In this document: piece after piece, positions 11,101 to 21,470 of the stretch
Position numbering within the stretch: the stretch's first letter is position 1
Layout of the letters: each line of letters opens with the position of its first letter
DNA from: Amorphophallus konjac
Lineage: Eukaryota; Streptophyta; Magnoliopsida; Alismatales; Araceae
NCBI GenBank assembly: GCA_022559845.1
Contig: CM040117.1
Span: forward strand, 14,036,856 to 14,100,855
Direction of reading: 5' to 3'
DNA length: 64,000 bases
Program-made: the position numbers and the translations under genes
The notes under the pieces: generated by a model
Database searches by the model: none
The model's input: the letters and a program-made list of their open reading frames with translations, nothing else
Told to the model about the DNA's origin: nothing

Positions 11101-14011
11101 GAAGCCCGCCTATTTTGAGGCGGCACTGCCAGCTCCGACTACAGCTCCCCTGCCCAAGGCTGCAAAGAGGTCCCAGGCCAAATCGCCTGTGAAGAAGACG
11201 GTAGATGCTGCTAAAGCGGCCAAGCAGCGGGACGCGAAGCGACGAAAAATTGAGGCGGCTAAGGCTTCGACGACCGCTCCTCCGGCGTCATGAGTTCAGT
11301 CTTTTGAGGAGTTTGAGGTTGCCCGGACCGAGCCGAGCCAACCTGCCGGTTAGCGTCTGCAACCATTAGCATGCCTTTTAAGTCTCTTTTTTTTATTTTC
11401 ATTTTGAAGCAAGGCCTCGACACCTGAATGCTTCCTTTTGTCTCAGCCCCCGTAGAGGAGCCCGCGCCCATGCCCATTCCTGACGTGGAGGAGCCGGTTC
11501 CTGCGCCCGTCCCCGACGTGGGTGAAGCTGCGGCCGTGGTAGGGGCGACCTCGGTGCCAACTCCGACTCCCCCACCACAAGCCAAGGGGAGGTCCCGGGC
11601 AAAATCGCCTGTTAAGAAAGCGTTGGCCGCCGCCAAAGTGGTTGGGCGGCAGGAGGCAAAGCGAAGGAGGGCAGAGGTCTCCCTGGCCTTGGCGACCATG
11701 TCCCCGGTGGCTTCCATTCCGTCTTTAGAGGACTTTGAAGTCACTCGGACCTAGCCAAGCCACCATGCCGGTGAGGCTTACCGACCGCTGACATCTTTCC
11801 AGATTTATTTATTTCCCGGGTGAGCCCTTTATATGCATGTGACCATTGCCTCTCTTCCTTCCAGACGGTACAGAGGAGTCGGCACTTATGCTGATCCCAG
11901 GCGAGGGGGTGGCTACGGCTCCCGAGAAGGCCTTGCCTGCCGAGGAAGCCCGTGGGTCACCCCGCGCTGTAGGAGCTGAAGAGAGTATTTGTCTTTGTCG
12001 ACCTAATTGACTCCTTTCATTCTTTGGGAGCCAACTGGGTTTGATGTGACCCGTCTTTCCCTCTCCTTTTTTTATACGACAGGCACAGTTGGGGCAGTTA
12101 CTGGGCTATTTGGGCCCCGCCTGCATCTCCCGGCGATGCAGCAATACATGAGGAAGAGGTTGAAGTCTGTCGTACCCGCCTCATCCAGCCCACAGGAGGA
12201 TGCGCCAGTCATTGACCTTGAAGAGGATGCTCCTTTGCTGGCGAGGGCGGAGCCTGTGGCAGTCGAGTCTTCGTCGGGCGAAGAGGTAGATTGTAACTAT
12301 TATTCTGATGAAGTGGCTTCTGACGAGGGCGCGTCTGAAGCATCGGGGCCGCCCAAGCCGGTCTTCAAGGCCCCCTTACTTGCTGGCTCCTCAAGCTTTA
12401 TGGGGAAGGCTGTTGTAAGTGTGAGCTTGCTTGGGTCGGACCCCCCCCCCCCCTTTTTCTTTCCGTAGTCACCTAGTGACCTTGTCCTTGTTATTCCCGA
12501 ATTTTTAGGAGCTTATCCAGCCGGAGGTTGTGAGGAAGGCCGCTTCAGTCGCGCCGGTTGACCGCCCGGCGGGAGCCACTGCTGGCATGGGCAAGCTAGC
12601 CCTCTTGTTCGACGCCCTTCAACAGGAGGCGTCCGTGGAGCCTTTAAGTGCTACCGAAACGGCAGACGAGCCTCTGGAGGAGGGGGAGATTGCGCCCGAA
12701 GGTAGCATCATCCCGGTGGCCGAGGTAAGCACGTGGGGCTTATGGTTCTTCCCCGCCTTCCGATCTCGTCTAATTCATTCCAGCTAGCGGATGGCTAACT
12801 CTGCTCCCCATGATTAGGTAATGCCGACGCCAGGGGAGACGTCTGGCTGTGTCCGGAAGGCTGTCGCCAAACGGAGGCCAAGCATTGGTCCGATAGCGGT
12901 GGAGGGGCCGGTTCCAGTATCGAACCCGGGGGTGGAGAGCCTCGCCGCATTTGTGCAAGCGGGTGGCATACCCCGGCTGATGGTTCCACTTCCGCCTCTG
13001 TCGAAGCTTCCGGGCCAGGTAGAGGACCCGTTCTTGAGGTAGATATTCGCGGGGCTTCGCGCACACCTGGAGGGATCCCAGACGCGATAGAGAAGTTTAT
13101 GGGTGATGGCTTCGGGCCCGGCCTTGCTCGAAGCCCCTCCTTCGGCCGAAGCAGCGACACCTGCGCCCCTGTCTATCGAAACAGTGGCAGAGGCGGACCG
13201 GGCGGAGGAAGAGGAGGTAGGAGAACACCGAATGATGGCGGCGCCAAGTGCTTCAGCGATGATCCTATCCATTCCCCCAGCGGTGGCTGGCCAGGGATCC
13301 TCTACCGAGCTATGTCGGCCGGACGACTTGACTCTTGCTCTTCCATCCTCCTCAGCCGCGGTGGATGCTGATTTGTGGACGGAGGTGGACAGCACCGTGG
13401 AATTCACTCCCTCGGCCGTGCCTTCAGTCAGCCACACTTCGTCGGATGCGCCGGTCCGACAAATGCTAGTGACGTTGCGGATAATGCTCCTTGCCGACCT
13501 CTCCTTATCATACCGGGAGGTGCACAGCATAGTGACCCAGCTGACTGGGGCACTGCAAGTGCTGGGCTGCCCACTGGGGGAGTGTTCGCGGCGAGTCTTA
13601 TTACTATTGAGGTATGTCAAACGCCGCGAGTTCCTTGAGACCCAGGCTCCCGACGAACGCGCCGCGCTGGATGCCCAGGCAGACGAGTACTTACAGACCT
13701 TGGAGGTGCGGCGTCGTGATGAAGAGCACCATGGAGGGGCCCTGGAGGAAGGCCAAGGTAATGGTCGCGCCCTTAAGAGCCGAATCGCAAAGCTGGAGGG
13801 CTACCTCGCTGCGGCTAGGCTTGACCTTGCCGAGGCTGAAAGGGCGGTCGAGAAGGAAAGCGAAGCTCTTGCCATCGCTCGAGTTGAAACGGTGTCCGTG
13901 GAAGCCAAACTCACCCGTCTCGAAGAATTGAGGGGCCGACTACGCGATATGATGAACTTCCCTTGCGTCGGGATCCTCCCTCTCGAGGACATCTTTCGGG
14001 GTGTTGATTGA
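8166..14011 (+). pseudogene. Intron-containing PMD-like gene, antisense cargo of element D
   Basis: Encodes a plant mobile domain (PMD, aminotransferase-like) protein. Coding exons: 8166..10955, 11046..11348, 11447..11770, 11865..11984, 12083..12414, 12509..12724 and 12818..14011. All six introns (88 to 98 bases) are GT-AG and every junction keeps phase (1,1,1,1,0,0). Exon 1 holds the PMD signature FSAETNTFYMAEGETSLDLW...LSGLPIDGEPYEE (about 8985) and AAYLAYWLCSFAMP...IYLACQMAWGIRLSLCP (about 9425). Exons 2 to 6 are low-complexity Pro/Ala/Lys/Glu. The last exon ends in a charged coiled coil (about 13620..13960). Decay: in-frame stops at 8631, 8640, 8961, 10088, 11291, 11752, 13040 and 13088, and an indel between about 9360 and 9395. 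It converges on the D integrase gene. In Arabidopsis the related PMD proteins MAIN and MAIL1 act in gene and TE silencing; the role of this copy is unknown. Confidence 0.8.
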
Positions 14012-14460
14012 GTGTCGCATCCCTTAGTTCTTCTCCCTTTTTTGAAATGTGACATAGGGGTATGCCCCGAAGCATATGTAGTCTGATCCCTTTTTGAATA
14101 GAGCAGAGCATTTATGGTTTCACATGCCCTTTCAGTATGCGTTCACCCCAGGGGGGCCTCTTCTCTCCTTCCTTCTCTTTGGTGTATATTGTCTTTCTCT
14201 TCCTCTTCTCTCTCTTTTGTTGTGTTGAGACACATTGGCAGGGTGTAAATCTTCGTGGTGATTCACTCCGGGAGAACCAGGCAGGGACCCACGTGAGGGC
14301 ACGGGAGAGTGCTCGCCCTCCCAGGGGGAGGACGAGGGAACCACTCCACCATACCGAATGGGCAACCCACTGGTCTCGCCATAGTGTCGGAACCGCGCAC
14401 TAGCTTCAGGCGGGGAGCCTTGGTCAGAGACCGGGTCCCTCGTTGCTCAGAGGGGACGGG
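14012..14460. other. Non-coding spacer after the antisense gene of D
   Basis: The likely 3' untranslated region of the PMD gene followed by GC-rich sequence leading into the minisatellite. No gene, RNA or clear poly(A) signal can be recognised. Confidence 0.5.
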
Positions 14461-15020
14461 GAGAAGAGTTTGTTTAGTCAATGACCCGGACTGGAGGTCC
14501 AAGCCAAAGGGGTACTCACCGCCCGGGGAGGACGGAGAGAAGAGTTTGTTTAGTTAATGGCCTGGACAGGAGGTCCGTGCCAAAGGGGTACTCACCGCCC
14601 GAGGAGGACGGAGAGAAGAGTTTGTTTAGTCAATGACCTGGACTGGAGGTCCAAGCCAAAGGGGTACTCACCGCCCGGGGAGGACGGAGAGAAGAGTTTG
14701 TTTAGTTAATGGCCTGGACAGGAGGTCCACGCCAAAGGGGTACTCACCGCCCGGGGAGGACGGAGAGAAGAGTTTGTTTAGTCAATGACCTGGACGGGAG
14801 ATCCATGCCAAAGGGGTACTCACCGCCCGGGGAGGACGGAGAGAAGAGTTTGTTTAGTCAATGACCCGGACTGGAGGTCCAAGCCAAAGGGGTACCAAAG
14901 GGGTACTCACCGCCCGGGGAGGACGGAGAGAAGAGTTTGTTTAGTCAATGACCCGGACTGGAGGTCCAAGCCAAAGGGGTACTCACCGCCCAGGGAGGAC
15001 GGAGAGAAGAGTTTGTTTAA
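14461..15020. repeat. 76-bp minisatellite in the D 3' region, about 7.5 copies
   Basis: The core GAGAAGAGTTTGTTTAGT recurs at about 14461, 14537, 14613, 14689, 14765 and 14841, and twice more. One copy has a 12-base duplication (GGGGTACCAAAGGGGTACTC). Copies alternate between a GACCCGGACTGGAGGTCC form and a GGCCTGGACAGGAGGTCC form, which hints at a 152-bp higher-order unit. Hypervariable tandem repeats between pol and the 3' LTR are a known feature of Tat/Ogre elements and a source of satellites. Confidence 0.9.
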
Positions 15021-15079
15021 TTTATTTTAGTATCTCCGCTGATGAGGGGCGATGATTGGAAATGGGGGGCGTTCCCCCT

Positions 15080-15297
15080 TCTTCTTGGCTTTTATTCTTC
15101 CCTTGCCCTTTTCTCTTTCTCTTTCTCTTTCTTTTCTCTCTATCTCTTTTTTTTTCTTCCTCTTTTTTCTTTTCTTTTTTTTGTTCTTCTTTTTTTTTTC
15201 TCTTCTTCTCCCCTCTTTTTTCTTCTCCTTTTTTTTCTCTCTTCTTTTTCTCTTTTTTTTTACTTTCCTCTTCTCTTTTTTCTCTTTTTTTTTTGAA
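15080..15297. repeat. Polypyrimidine (plus) / polypurine (minus) tract
   Basis: About 215 bases nearly pure C/T on the plus strand, that is A/G on the sense strand of D, directly downstream of the integrase stop. Lys/Glu-rich and Phe-rich frames here are artefacts. It could act as an internal polypurine tract for plus-strand priming, but this is speculation. Confidence 0.75.
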
Positions 15298-15368
15298 AAC
15301 ACGGGCAATGGTCAAGTCGTTTGGACATTAATGACGCAAATCCGCCCAAAATAGGGCGAAGGATAATA

Positions 15369-16732
15369 TTATTGATTGAATGGGGGCGCCGGAGCGTGGT
15401 ACAGTCTCAAGTGCCTTCCATTAAGAGGCGGGAATTGAACTTCCCCGCGGTGGTTGACAATTACATAGGCTCCGCCTTCGTAGACTTTTTGGACTACGTG
15501 GGGTCCGAGCCAGTTCTCATTTAGTTTGCCTTTGGGGTTGGCGGCCATAACGTCTCTTCTCTTGACCATGACAAGGTCGCCCTTCTTGAATTCGCATCCC
15601 TTGACGAGCCTGTCAAAGGAGCGTGCAATCCGGTCCTGGTAGACCTGAATGTTCTGTTGTGCCTGAAGCCGTTTTCCTTCCAGGCTGGAGAGTTCTTCGA
15701 GTCTTCGCTCGACGTTGGTCTGCCCTTCAAGGACAAGCCCATGCTGAAGGGCGACCCTGAGGGAAGTATCTCCAGTTCAACGGGGATGATTGCCTCCGAG
15801 CCGTATACAAGAGAGAAGGGCGAGTAGCCTGTTGGGGTCTTGTATACGGTCCGGTACGCCCATAGCGCCTCGTACATCCTTTCTTCCCAGTCCCTCTTGT
15901 TAGAGCTAACAGTCTTGGCCAGGAGAGTGCAGAGTGTCTTATTAAAAGTTTCGGCTAGCCCGTTAGCCTGTGGGTTGTAGGGAGTCGATGTCCTCCAATC
16001 AATCTTGTATTTTTCTATCAGCCGGTAGACCTTCTGGTTGCGGAAGTGGCTGTCGTTGTCTGATACAATCCGGTCGGGCATGCCAAACCGGAATATAATG
16101 TTGCGGCAGACAAACCTGACCACGCTCTCTCCGGTGACCTCCCATAAGACGACAGCCTCTGCCCAGCGGGAGAAGTACTCGGTTGCCGCCAAAATGTACT
16201 TGCAGCCTGTGGAAGATGCAGGTAAGGGACCCACGACATCTGTTCCCCACTGGGCAAACGGCCAACTGGGCGCGGTTGGGTGCAACTGCATGGGGGGCCT
16301 TCTGGGTATGATGGCATGCTCCTGACATTTTTGACACGACTTAGCATATTTACAGCAGTCGTCAAACATTGCGAGCCAATAATAGCTGAGCTTCTTTATT
16401 TCAATCTTCATTTTCGGTCCCGCCTAGTGTGTGCCAGCTGTCCCGGCATGGACCTCCTTCATGACCCTCCAAGCTTCCTCAATGGACAAGCATCGGAGAA
16501 GTAATTTCTACTTGGTATCGGCCACCACTCGGAATAATATTCCATTTCGGAGCTCATAAGAGTCCTTAATTCTGGTTAGCTTGATCTTCTCTTCTCTCTG
16601 CTTGGGCAGCTGCTGGTATTTGAACCACTGCATCAGGGGGTCTCTCCAGTCAGGTAGGCCGATGGCTTCTGCTGTAGCGACTTCTAGCTCTTCTTCTTCT
16701 GGCTCTTCTTCTATCATAATGGGCATTTTGCG
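15369..16732 (-). pseudogene. Integrase of element D
   Basis: The C-terminal part of D pol, which would insert the cDNA copy. The frame contains TAG at 16508 and 16424, both consistent with former CAG codons. The zinc-binding domain ends in CCKYAKSCQKCQ. The catalytic core shows WGTDVVGPLP (first Asp, about 16250), RIVSDNDSHFRN (second Asp, about 16060) and NGLAETFNKTL (Glu, about 15940), followed by WAYRTVYKTPTGYSPFSLVYG. A frameshift near 15750 moves the C-terminus to another frame. It is recovered as KRRDVMAANPKGKLNENWLGPHVV, with the GPHVV block of the integrase C-terminal (GPF/Y-type) domain, and ends at 15369. Confidence 0.85.
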
Positions 16733-17264
16733 CTAATTTATTACTTGGATATTGAGAGATCCATCTGGAGGCACTGCCAGTGAGCATGCCAATTTTGCTA
16801 GGGCGTTGGCTTGTGCATTCTCCCCTCTGGCGACATAGCCTATCTCGAGGAGGTAGAACCGCTCCATGAGCCCCTTTGCCTTAGTGTGATAAGGGAGCAA
16901 CTCAGGTTTCCGGACATCGAACTGCCCCTGGACCTGCTTGACGACCAGTAGCGAGTCACCAAATACTTGGAGCATTTTGATCTCCATTTGGAGGGCCACC
17001 TGGAGGCCGATGATCAGAGCTTCATACTCTGCTTCATTATTTGTGCAGGGCTTGCTACAGGAAGTGTGCATCACTTCTCCGTCTGGCGATTTGAGGACGA
17101 TGCCGGCTCCGGCCCGTACTTTGGCGCGTCCGGACGGGGTCGCTTCTGTTCTCGAGGCCCCGTCAAAGTATAGCTGCCAGATAGCTTGTTGGACATGATC
17201 CACCTCCAGTGTCTCATCCTCGGGTAGCTCTGTGGCCAACGGGGAGTCTTCGGGCACAGGGTGT
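16733..17264 (-). pseudogene. Second (archaeal-type) RNase H of element D
   Basis: This is the active-type RNase H that Tat elements carry in addition to the degenerate RNase H after RT. Motifs in order: WQLYFDGASR (first Asp), NNEAEYEALI (Glu), VFGDSLLVVKQ (second Asp) and QANALAKLA. The last normally reads ADALAKLA, so the fourth catalytic Asp is Asn here (codon at 16805..16807). The frame ends at TAG 16733, probably a former CAG because the same frame continues into the integrase. The 5' edge is the B insertion; the open frame resumes at 51190 on the other side without loss of phase. Confidence 0.85.
17260..17264. repeat. TSD of element B, left copy (GGTGT)
   Basis: GGTGT directly precedes the B LTR start and is repeated at 51185..51189 directly after the B LTR end. 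A perfect 5-base duplication shows that B inserted as a unit. Confidence 0.95.
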
Positions 17265-17609
17265 TGTTGACACCCGTTTTATACCCAATAAGTCGGGTCA
17301 TCTCCTTATTCATTCTATATGATGCTCCAACTCGGTCACTCTTCATTGAGTCTCTTGATTAGTTGAAGCCGATTTCTTGGGTCTGAACTCTTTGATCGGA
17401 TATGGCTCCTGGTGGCGTTTCATTGGATGAATCTTGGCAACCCCTCGTTTCATTTTTGAACCTCAATGATAATAACGGTCGGTCCTAGGCGTGTTGTTTC
17501 ATTCTGACGGATGGGTCCTGGACCGTTACTCTTTGAAGAGTCCTAAAGCTTAAGGCCTCGTTTTAAAGCTTATCCTTTTGATTACACGTTGATAATAACG
17601 GTCTGTCGT
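17265..17609 (+). repeat. 5' LTR of element B, first part
   Basis: Starts TGTTGACACC, identical to the 3' LTR start at 49442, and matches it until element C interrupts at 17610. The last five bases (17605..17609, GTCGT) are the left TSD of C. It contains the AACGG...CCGTT inverted-repeat units described under findings. Confidence 0.95.
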
Positions 17610-18543
17610 TGTCACGCCCCGAGCGCGGAAGATTACCCGGAGGCGTGACGCGTCTATATAGATCGTGTCAATCATGTAAATATCAGAGTGCGTAAATAAC
17701 TAACATTTAACTTGAAATTAATACAAATAGTACGAGCTGACAATTGTCACAACAAATCAAAGGACAAATACATATGTTCCCAGAGTCCAACGACTAGGCT
17801 TCAAATCTTAAGTAGTTCTAATCAAGTTGACTAATACAAATGACATAGATGAATTGATACAACTGACATAAGTGAACTAATACAATAACACAAAGGACAT
17901 GACAATTTGATAACTTCACTCTAACACTCATCACTCAGTCTCATTCCCTTCCGAGTGTTGGTTGACATCCAAATTACCTAAAAATATTAGAAAACAACTA
18001 GATGAGCGAATCGCTCAGTAGGAATTACATCTCAAGATTTAACAGGCTTTAAGTGGTTTACAAGTTCAATTAATGTCAGTAAAGCTATGCATATAGATGA
18101 GTAGATATCAAGGATTGTAAAAATTGACAAGAGTAGTGAAGGAATAACAAGTGAGAGTATAAGGATTCCAACTTCAATGCAGTAATAGCAAGAGATTCAA
18201 ACAAGTAATAACTGGAATTAACGAAATCTTCCCAAGAGAGTAAGAACTCATGTCAAGCAAGTAATATAAAGTAATATAAATTCAAGCATGTAAAACTGGA
18301 ATTGGCTATTTATCAATTTCATTCAAGCAAAACTTTACCCTTCTGCGGGTCTCAAGTCAAATCAATCAAGTAATATCATGAGAATGAGTGGAATGTCTAA
18401 AGCCTAGCAAGTAAGTACTCCGGTGCAATGCCAAACACCGTGGTCAATAAACTCCCATGGGCACAAGTACCTTCGGGTGCTCCCCCCAGGACCAGACCGG
18501 GCCCTATATGCACAGCATTTATCATGTTTGTTGACATCCACTC

Positions 18544-18552
18544 TTATTTATA
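18544..18552 (-). promoter_or_regulatory. TATA box of element C, 3' LTR copy
   Basis: The minus strand reads GGCTATAAATAAGAG, a strong TATA box in the sense direction of C. The identical site in the 5' LTR is at 27266..27274. Confidence 0.6.
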
Positions 18553-18884
18553 GCCAATATGGAATTTCAAGGTTTGACCAGTATGATATATAAGGTGGAA
18601 TTATGGAATGGAGTCCAAGGGCGCATTTATGTGTAGGGATGAACTAGGAGTGGAAACCAGTAACGTTTGATACACGAAAAAAAACTAGATAAGAGAGGTG
18701 CCTTATGGGCCACCTGATAATTTTAGAAACGACACCCTTACTGTGGGATGCCCTTTTTGGGAATTATACAGGGTTTAGAGGACCCTGTCAGGAGTTAAAT
18801 ATCACTTCTCAGGCTGCCATCTATCAGTGGAGATGGCAAAAGAGAAGGCCTAACGATCAGGTTAACGTAATGAGCCGGCTGTGT

Positions 18885-19285
18885 CGACTCAGTAGTTCAT
18901 CGCGTCAACCCTGCAGTTCATCGGGTCAACCCTGCGAACAGGCTGGGTCGACCCTGTGAACAGGCAGGGTCGACTCTGCAGTTCATCGCGTCAACGCGGT
19001 GAACAGGCAGGGTCGACCCTGTCAACAGGCAGGGTCGACTCTGCCGTTCACTGCGTTAACCCAGTGAACAGGCAGCGTCGAAAGGCAGGGTCGACTCTGC
19101 CATTCACTGCGTCAACGCAGTGAACAGGCAGCGTCGACCCTGTCAACAGGCAGGGTCGACTCTGCCGTTCACTGCGTCAACGCAGTGAACATGCAGCGTC
19201 GAAAGGCAGGGTCGACTCTGTCGTTCACTGCGTCAACGCAGTGAACAGGCAGCGTCGACCCTGTCAACAGGCAGGGTCGATACTT
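18885..19285. repeat. GTCGAC-rich VNTR in the C LTR (left copy)
   Basis: Irregular tandem units of about 60 to 66 bases built from AACAGGCAGGGTCGAC, CTCTGCCGTTCACTGCG and the hairpin CACTGCG-TCAA-CGCAGTG. The left LTR has about one more unit than the right one (27605..27925), so copy number changed after or during insertion. Confidence 0.85.
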
Positions 19286-19854
19286 TCTTTTGTTCCCCAG
19301 TTTTCATGCCCTTCCAATCCTCCTTTCACTCTGAGTTCTTCACAAAAGTTCTTCTTCTCTTGTAGATATAGATTTTCTTCTTCTATAATATCCTCCAATT
19401 CTTCTTAGTTTTTAAGTTATAATTAATTTTCTATGGTTCTATTTTTTACTCAGTAACTGTTCACCTGCGCCTATAGATCTCGTTTTTTCACATTTTTCAC
19501 CTTCTTCCTCTCATTTTCTCTCTCTGCACTCTTCATAAAACTTCTTCCTAACCTTCCAATCTATGACTTTCTCTTCTTTCACATATTCTCATTCTCTCTA
19601 GATTTTTTATTATTCTCCTTCTTAGAACCCCCTATTTTCAATATCATTTCATTGTGCTTTCAACTTGGTCTTTTTCCACTTGGCCTCTTTCAACTTGGTC
19701 TTTTTCCACATTTTTCATCTTCTTGACTACAATTTCTTCTTTCACTATTTTCATGCTTTAGTTTCTCTCATATAACATCTTTAACATGGTGGTTTTAGTT
19801 TCACATAAATTGACATAATGACAGGCCCTTTACTAAAGCATGAACTATATCAAA

Positions 19855-20475
19855 TATAGATATTAGCTAATACATGCTAATCGTCCTAGATTTAAGCTAA
19901 CACATGTTAATCATTCTAGATATGAGACTAATACTTGCTAATACTTGCTAATTATTCTGGGTATAAGGCTAATACATGCTAATTATCTTAAGTATAAAGT
20001 TAATACATGCTAATCATCTCAAGTATGAAGCTAATGCATGCTAATCGGCTTAGGTATGAAGCTAATACATGCTAATCATCTCAAGTATGAAGCTAATGCA
20101 TGCTAATCGACTTAGGTATGAAGCTAATACATGCTAATCATCCTAGATTTAAATTAACACTTACTAATTATTCTAGGTATGAGACTAATACTTACTAATA
20201 CTTGTTAATACTTGCTAATACTTTCTAATTATTTTCGGTATAAGGCTAATACATGTTAATTATCTTAGGTATAAAGCTAATACATGCTAATCATCTCATG
20301 TATGAAGCTAATGCATGCTAATCATCCTAGATTTAAGCCAACACATGTTAATCATTCTAGATATGAGACAAATACTTGCTAATTATTCTGGGTATAAAGT
20401 TAATACATGCTAATTATCTTAGGTATGAAGCTAAGGCATACTAATCATCCTAGATTTAAGCCAACACATGCTTTA
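19855..20475. repeat. CTAATACATGCTAAT tandem array in the C LTR (left copy)
   Basis: About twenty degenerate units of roughly 30 bases, with core GCTAATACATGCTAATCATC followed by TAGGTATGA or CAAGTATGA. The array lies in the U3 part of the LTR (element sense) and recurs at 28500..29120. Confidence 0.85.
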
Positions 20476-21234
20476 TAAACACTAAATATCGCATGGAAAT
20501 GAGCCTAAGACTAAATGCCTAGACTAATCATCCTAGATTAGCTATTAGTTTAGTTAAAAGTTGAGAACACCTACTATAACATGATGTGTAACCACTAAAT
20601 ATCGCATGGAGATGAGACTAATCACTAATTTTACATGCTAATATAACCTAGATTAGCTATGGTTTGGTTAAAGCTCGAGATCACCTACCTCTGTGTGGTG
20701 GCAGAAAGGGTACAGGTGGAAGAAGAAAGGAAGAAGATCAGCTCCTTCCCTCCTCTACAATGCTTCAGAGAATGCTCCCACGTTCTCTGCAGCAAGGCTT
20801 CGAATGTCAGAGAAGGCAAGAGTCTCTGCCTCAATAGAGGGGTATAATATAGGGATTTTAGGATTTTTGGTAGACAGGAGGGGAACCAGATCTGAAATAA
20901 TAGCATCCCATAGTGCGATGCCAACTCAAATAGGCTGTTCGTGTCTCTTTACGAAGTGCTGTAAGTTGGGGTGCATTGTTCATAAGTTAAGATTCCAAGT
21001 TAAACTTCAAAGATTTTTATCTTTAAAAATTGATGGAGTTAGTTTATGAAATTGCATGGGTGAGATCCTTACATTTTTCTCTATTTTTACCTATAATTTT
21101 TTTTGAAAAATTCTTTTTAAATAAAAAGTGATACTATTCATGGCACTATTCACGTATGAAAAGGACAGATGCCAACGTAGGTTTGTCTAATTGCTAGCCT
21201 ACCGTATATAATTATTTGGCACAAAAAATAAATT

Positions 21235-21309
21235 GTGGATGCTAGGACTTGAACCCTAGTCATTGGGTTGAAAGGGAAGTTACTTAAACAACTACACTAG
21301 AAAGCCACT
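21235..21309 (-). other. tRNA-like Pol III promoter module 1 (left C LTR)
   Basis: Read on the minus strand this is a tRNA-sized sequence with a box-A-like block (CTAGTGTAGTTGTTTAAG) and a box B (GGGTTCAAGTCC) at tRNA spacing. The acceptor ends pair only in part and the anticodon arm is poor, so it is tRNA-like rather than a functional tRNA gene. It is one half of a 163-bp tandem pair with the next module. Confidence 0.6.
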
Positions 21310-21396
21310 TGTTAAGTGAGTAATCTTTACATGTGATAACTTTGTGTTCCTACTTCTTACATAATAACATATAATTATTTGGCAAAAACGTAAATG

Positions 21397-21470
21397 GTGG
21401 ATGCTAGGATTTGAACCTTGGTCATTGGGTTGAAAGGCAAGTTACTTAACCAACTACACTAGGAAGCCAC
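21397..21470 (-). other. tRNA-like Pol III promoter module 2 (left C LTR)
   Basis: On the minus strand box A reads TAGTGTAGTTG, a full match to TRGYNNANNNG. Box B reads GGTTCAAATCC, a full match to GGTTCRANTCC, and starts 44 bases after the start of box A, as in a tRNA gene. The first and last bases (GTGGCTT and CATCCAC) pair at five of seven positions. It sits close to the start of the LTR in element sense. Confidence 0.65.

Noticed and set aside
14461..15020. CRISPR-like array
   Set aside because: Head-to-tail repeats without unique spacers, inside a plant retrotransposon; it is a minisatellite.
15022..15354. Lys/Glu-rich minus frames and Phe-rich plus frames
   Set aside because: Low-complexity polypurine/polypyrimidine tract.
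20659..21049. Small genes of 62 to 118 codons in the LTR of C (repeated at 29314..29704)
   Set aside because: Both strands are open, no domain is recognisable, and the copies simply reflect LTR duplication.
21397..21470. A functional tRNA gene
   Set aside because: Box A and box B fit, but the acceptor and anticodon arms do not fold well, so it is reported as tRNA-like only.
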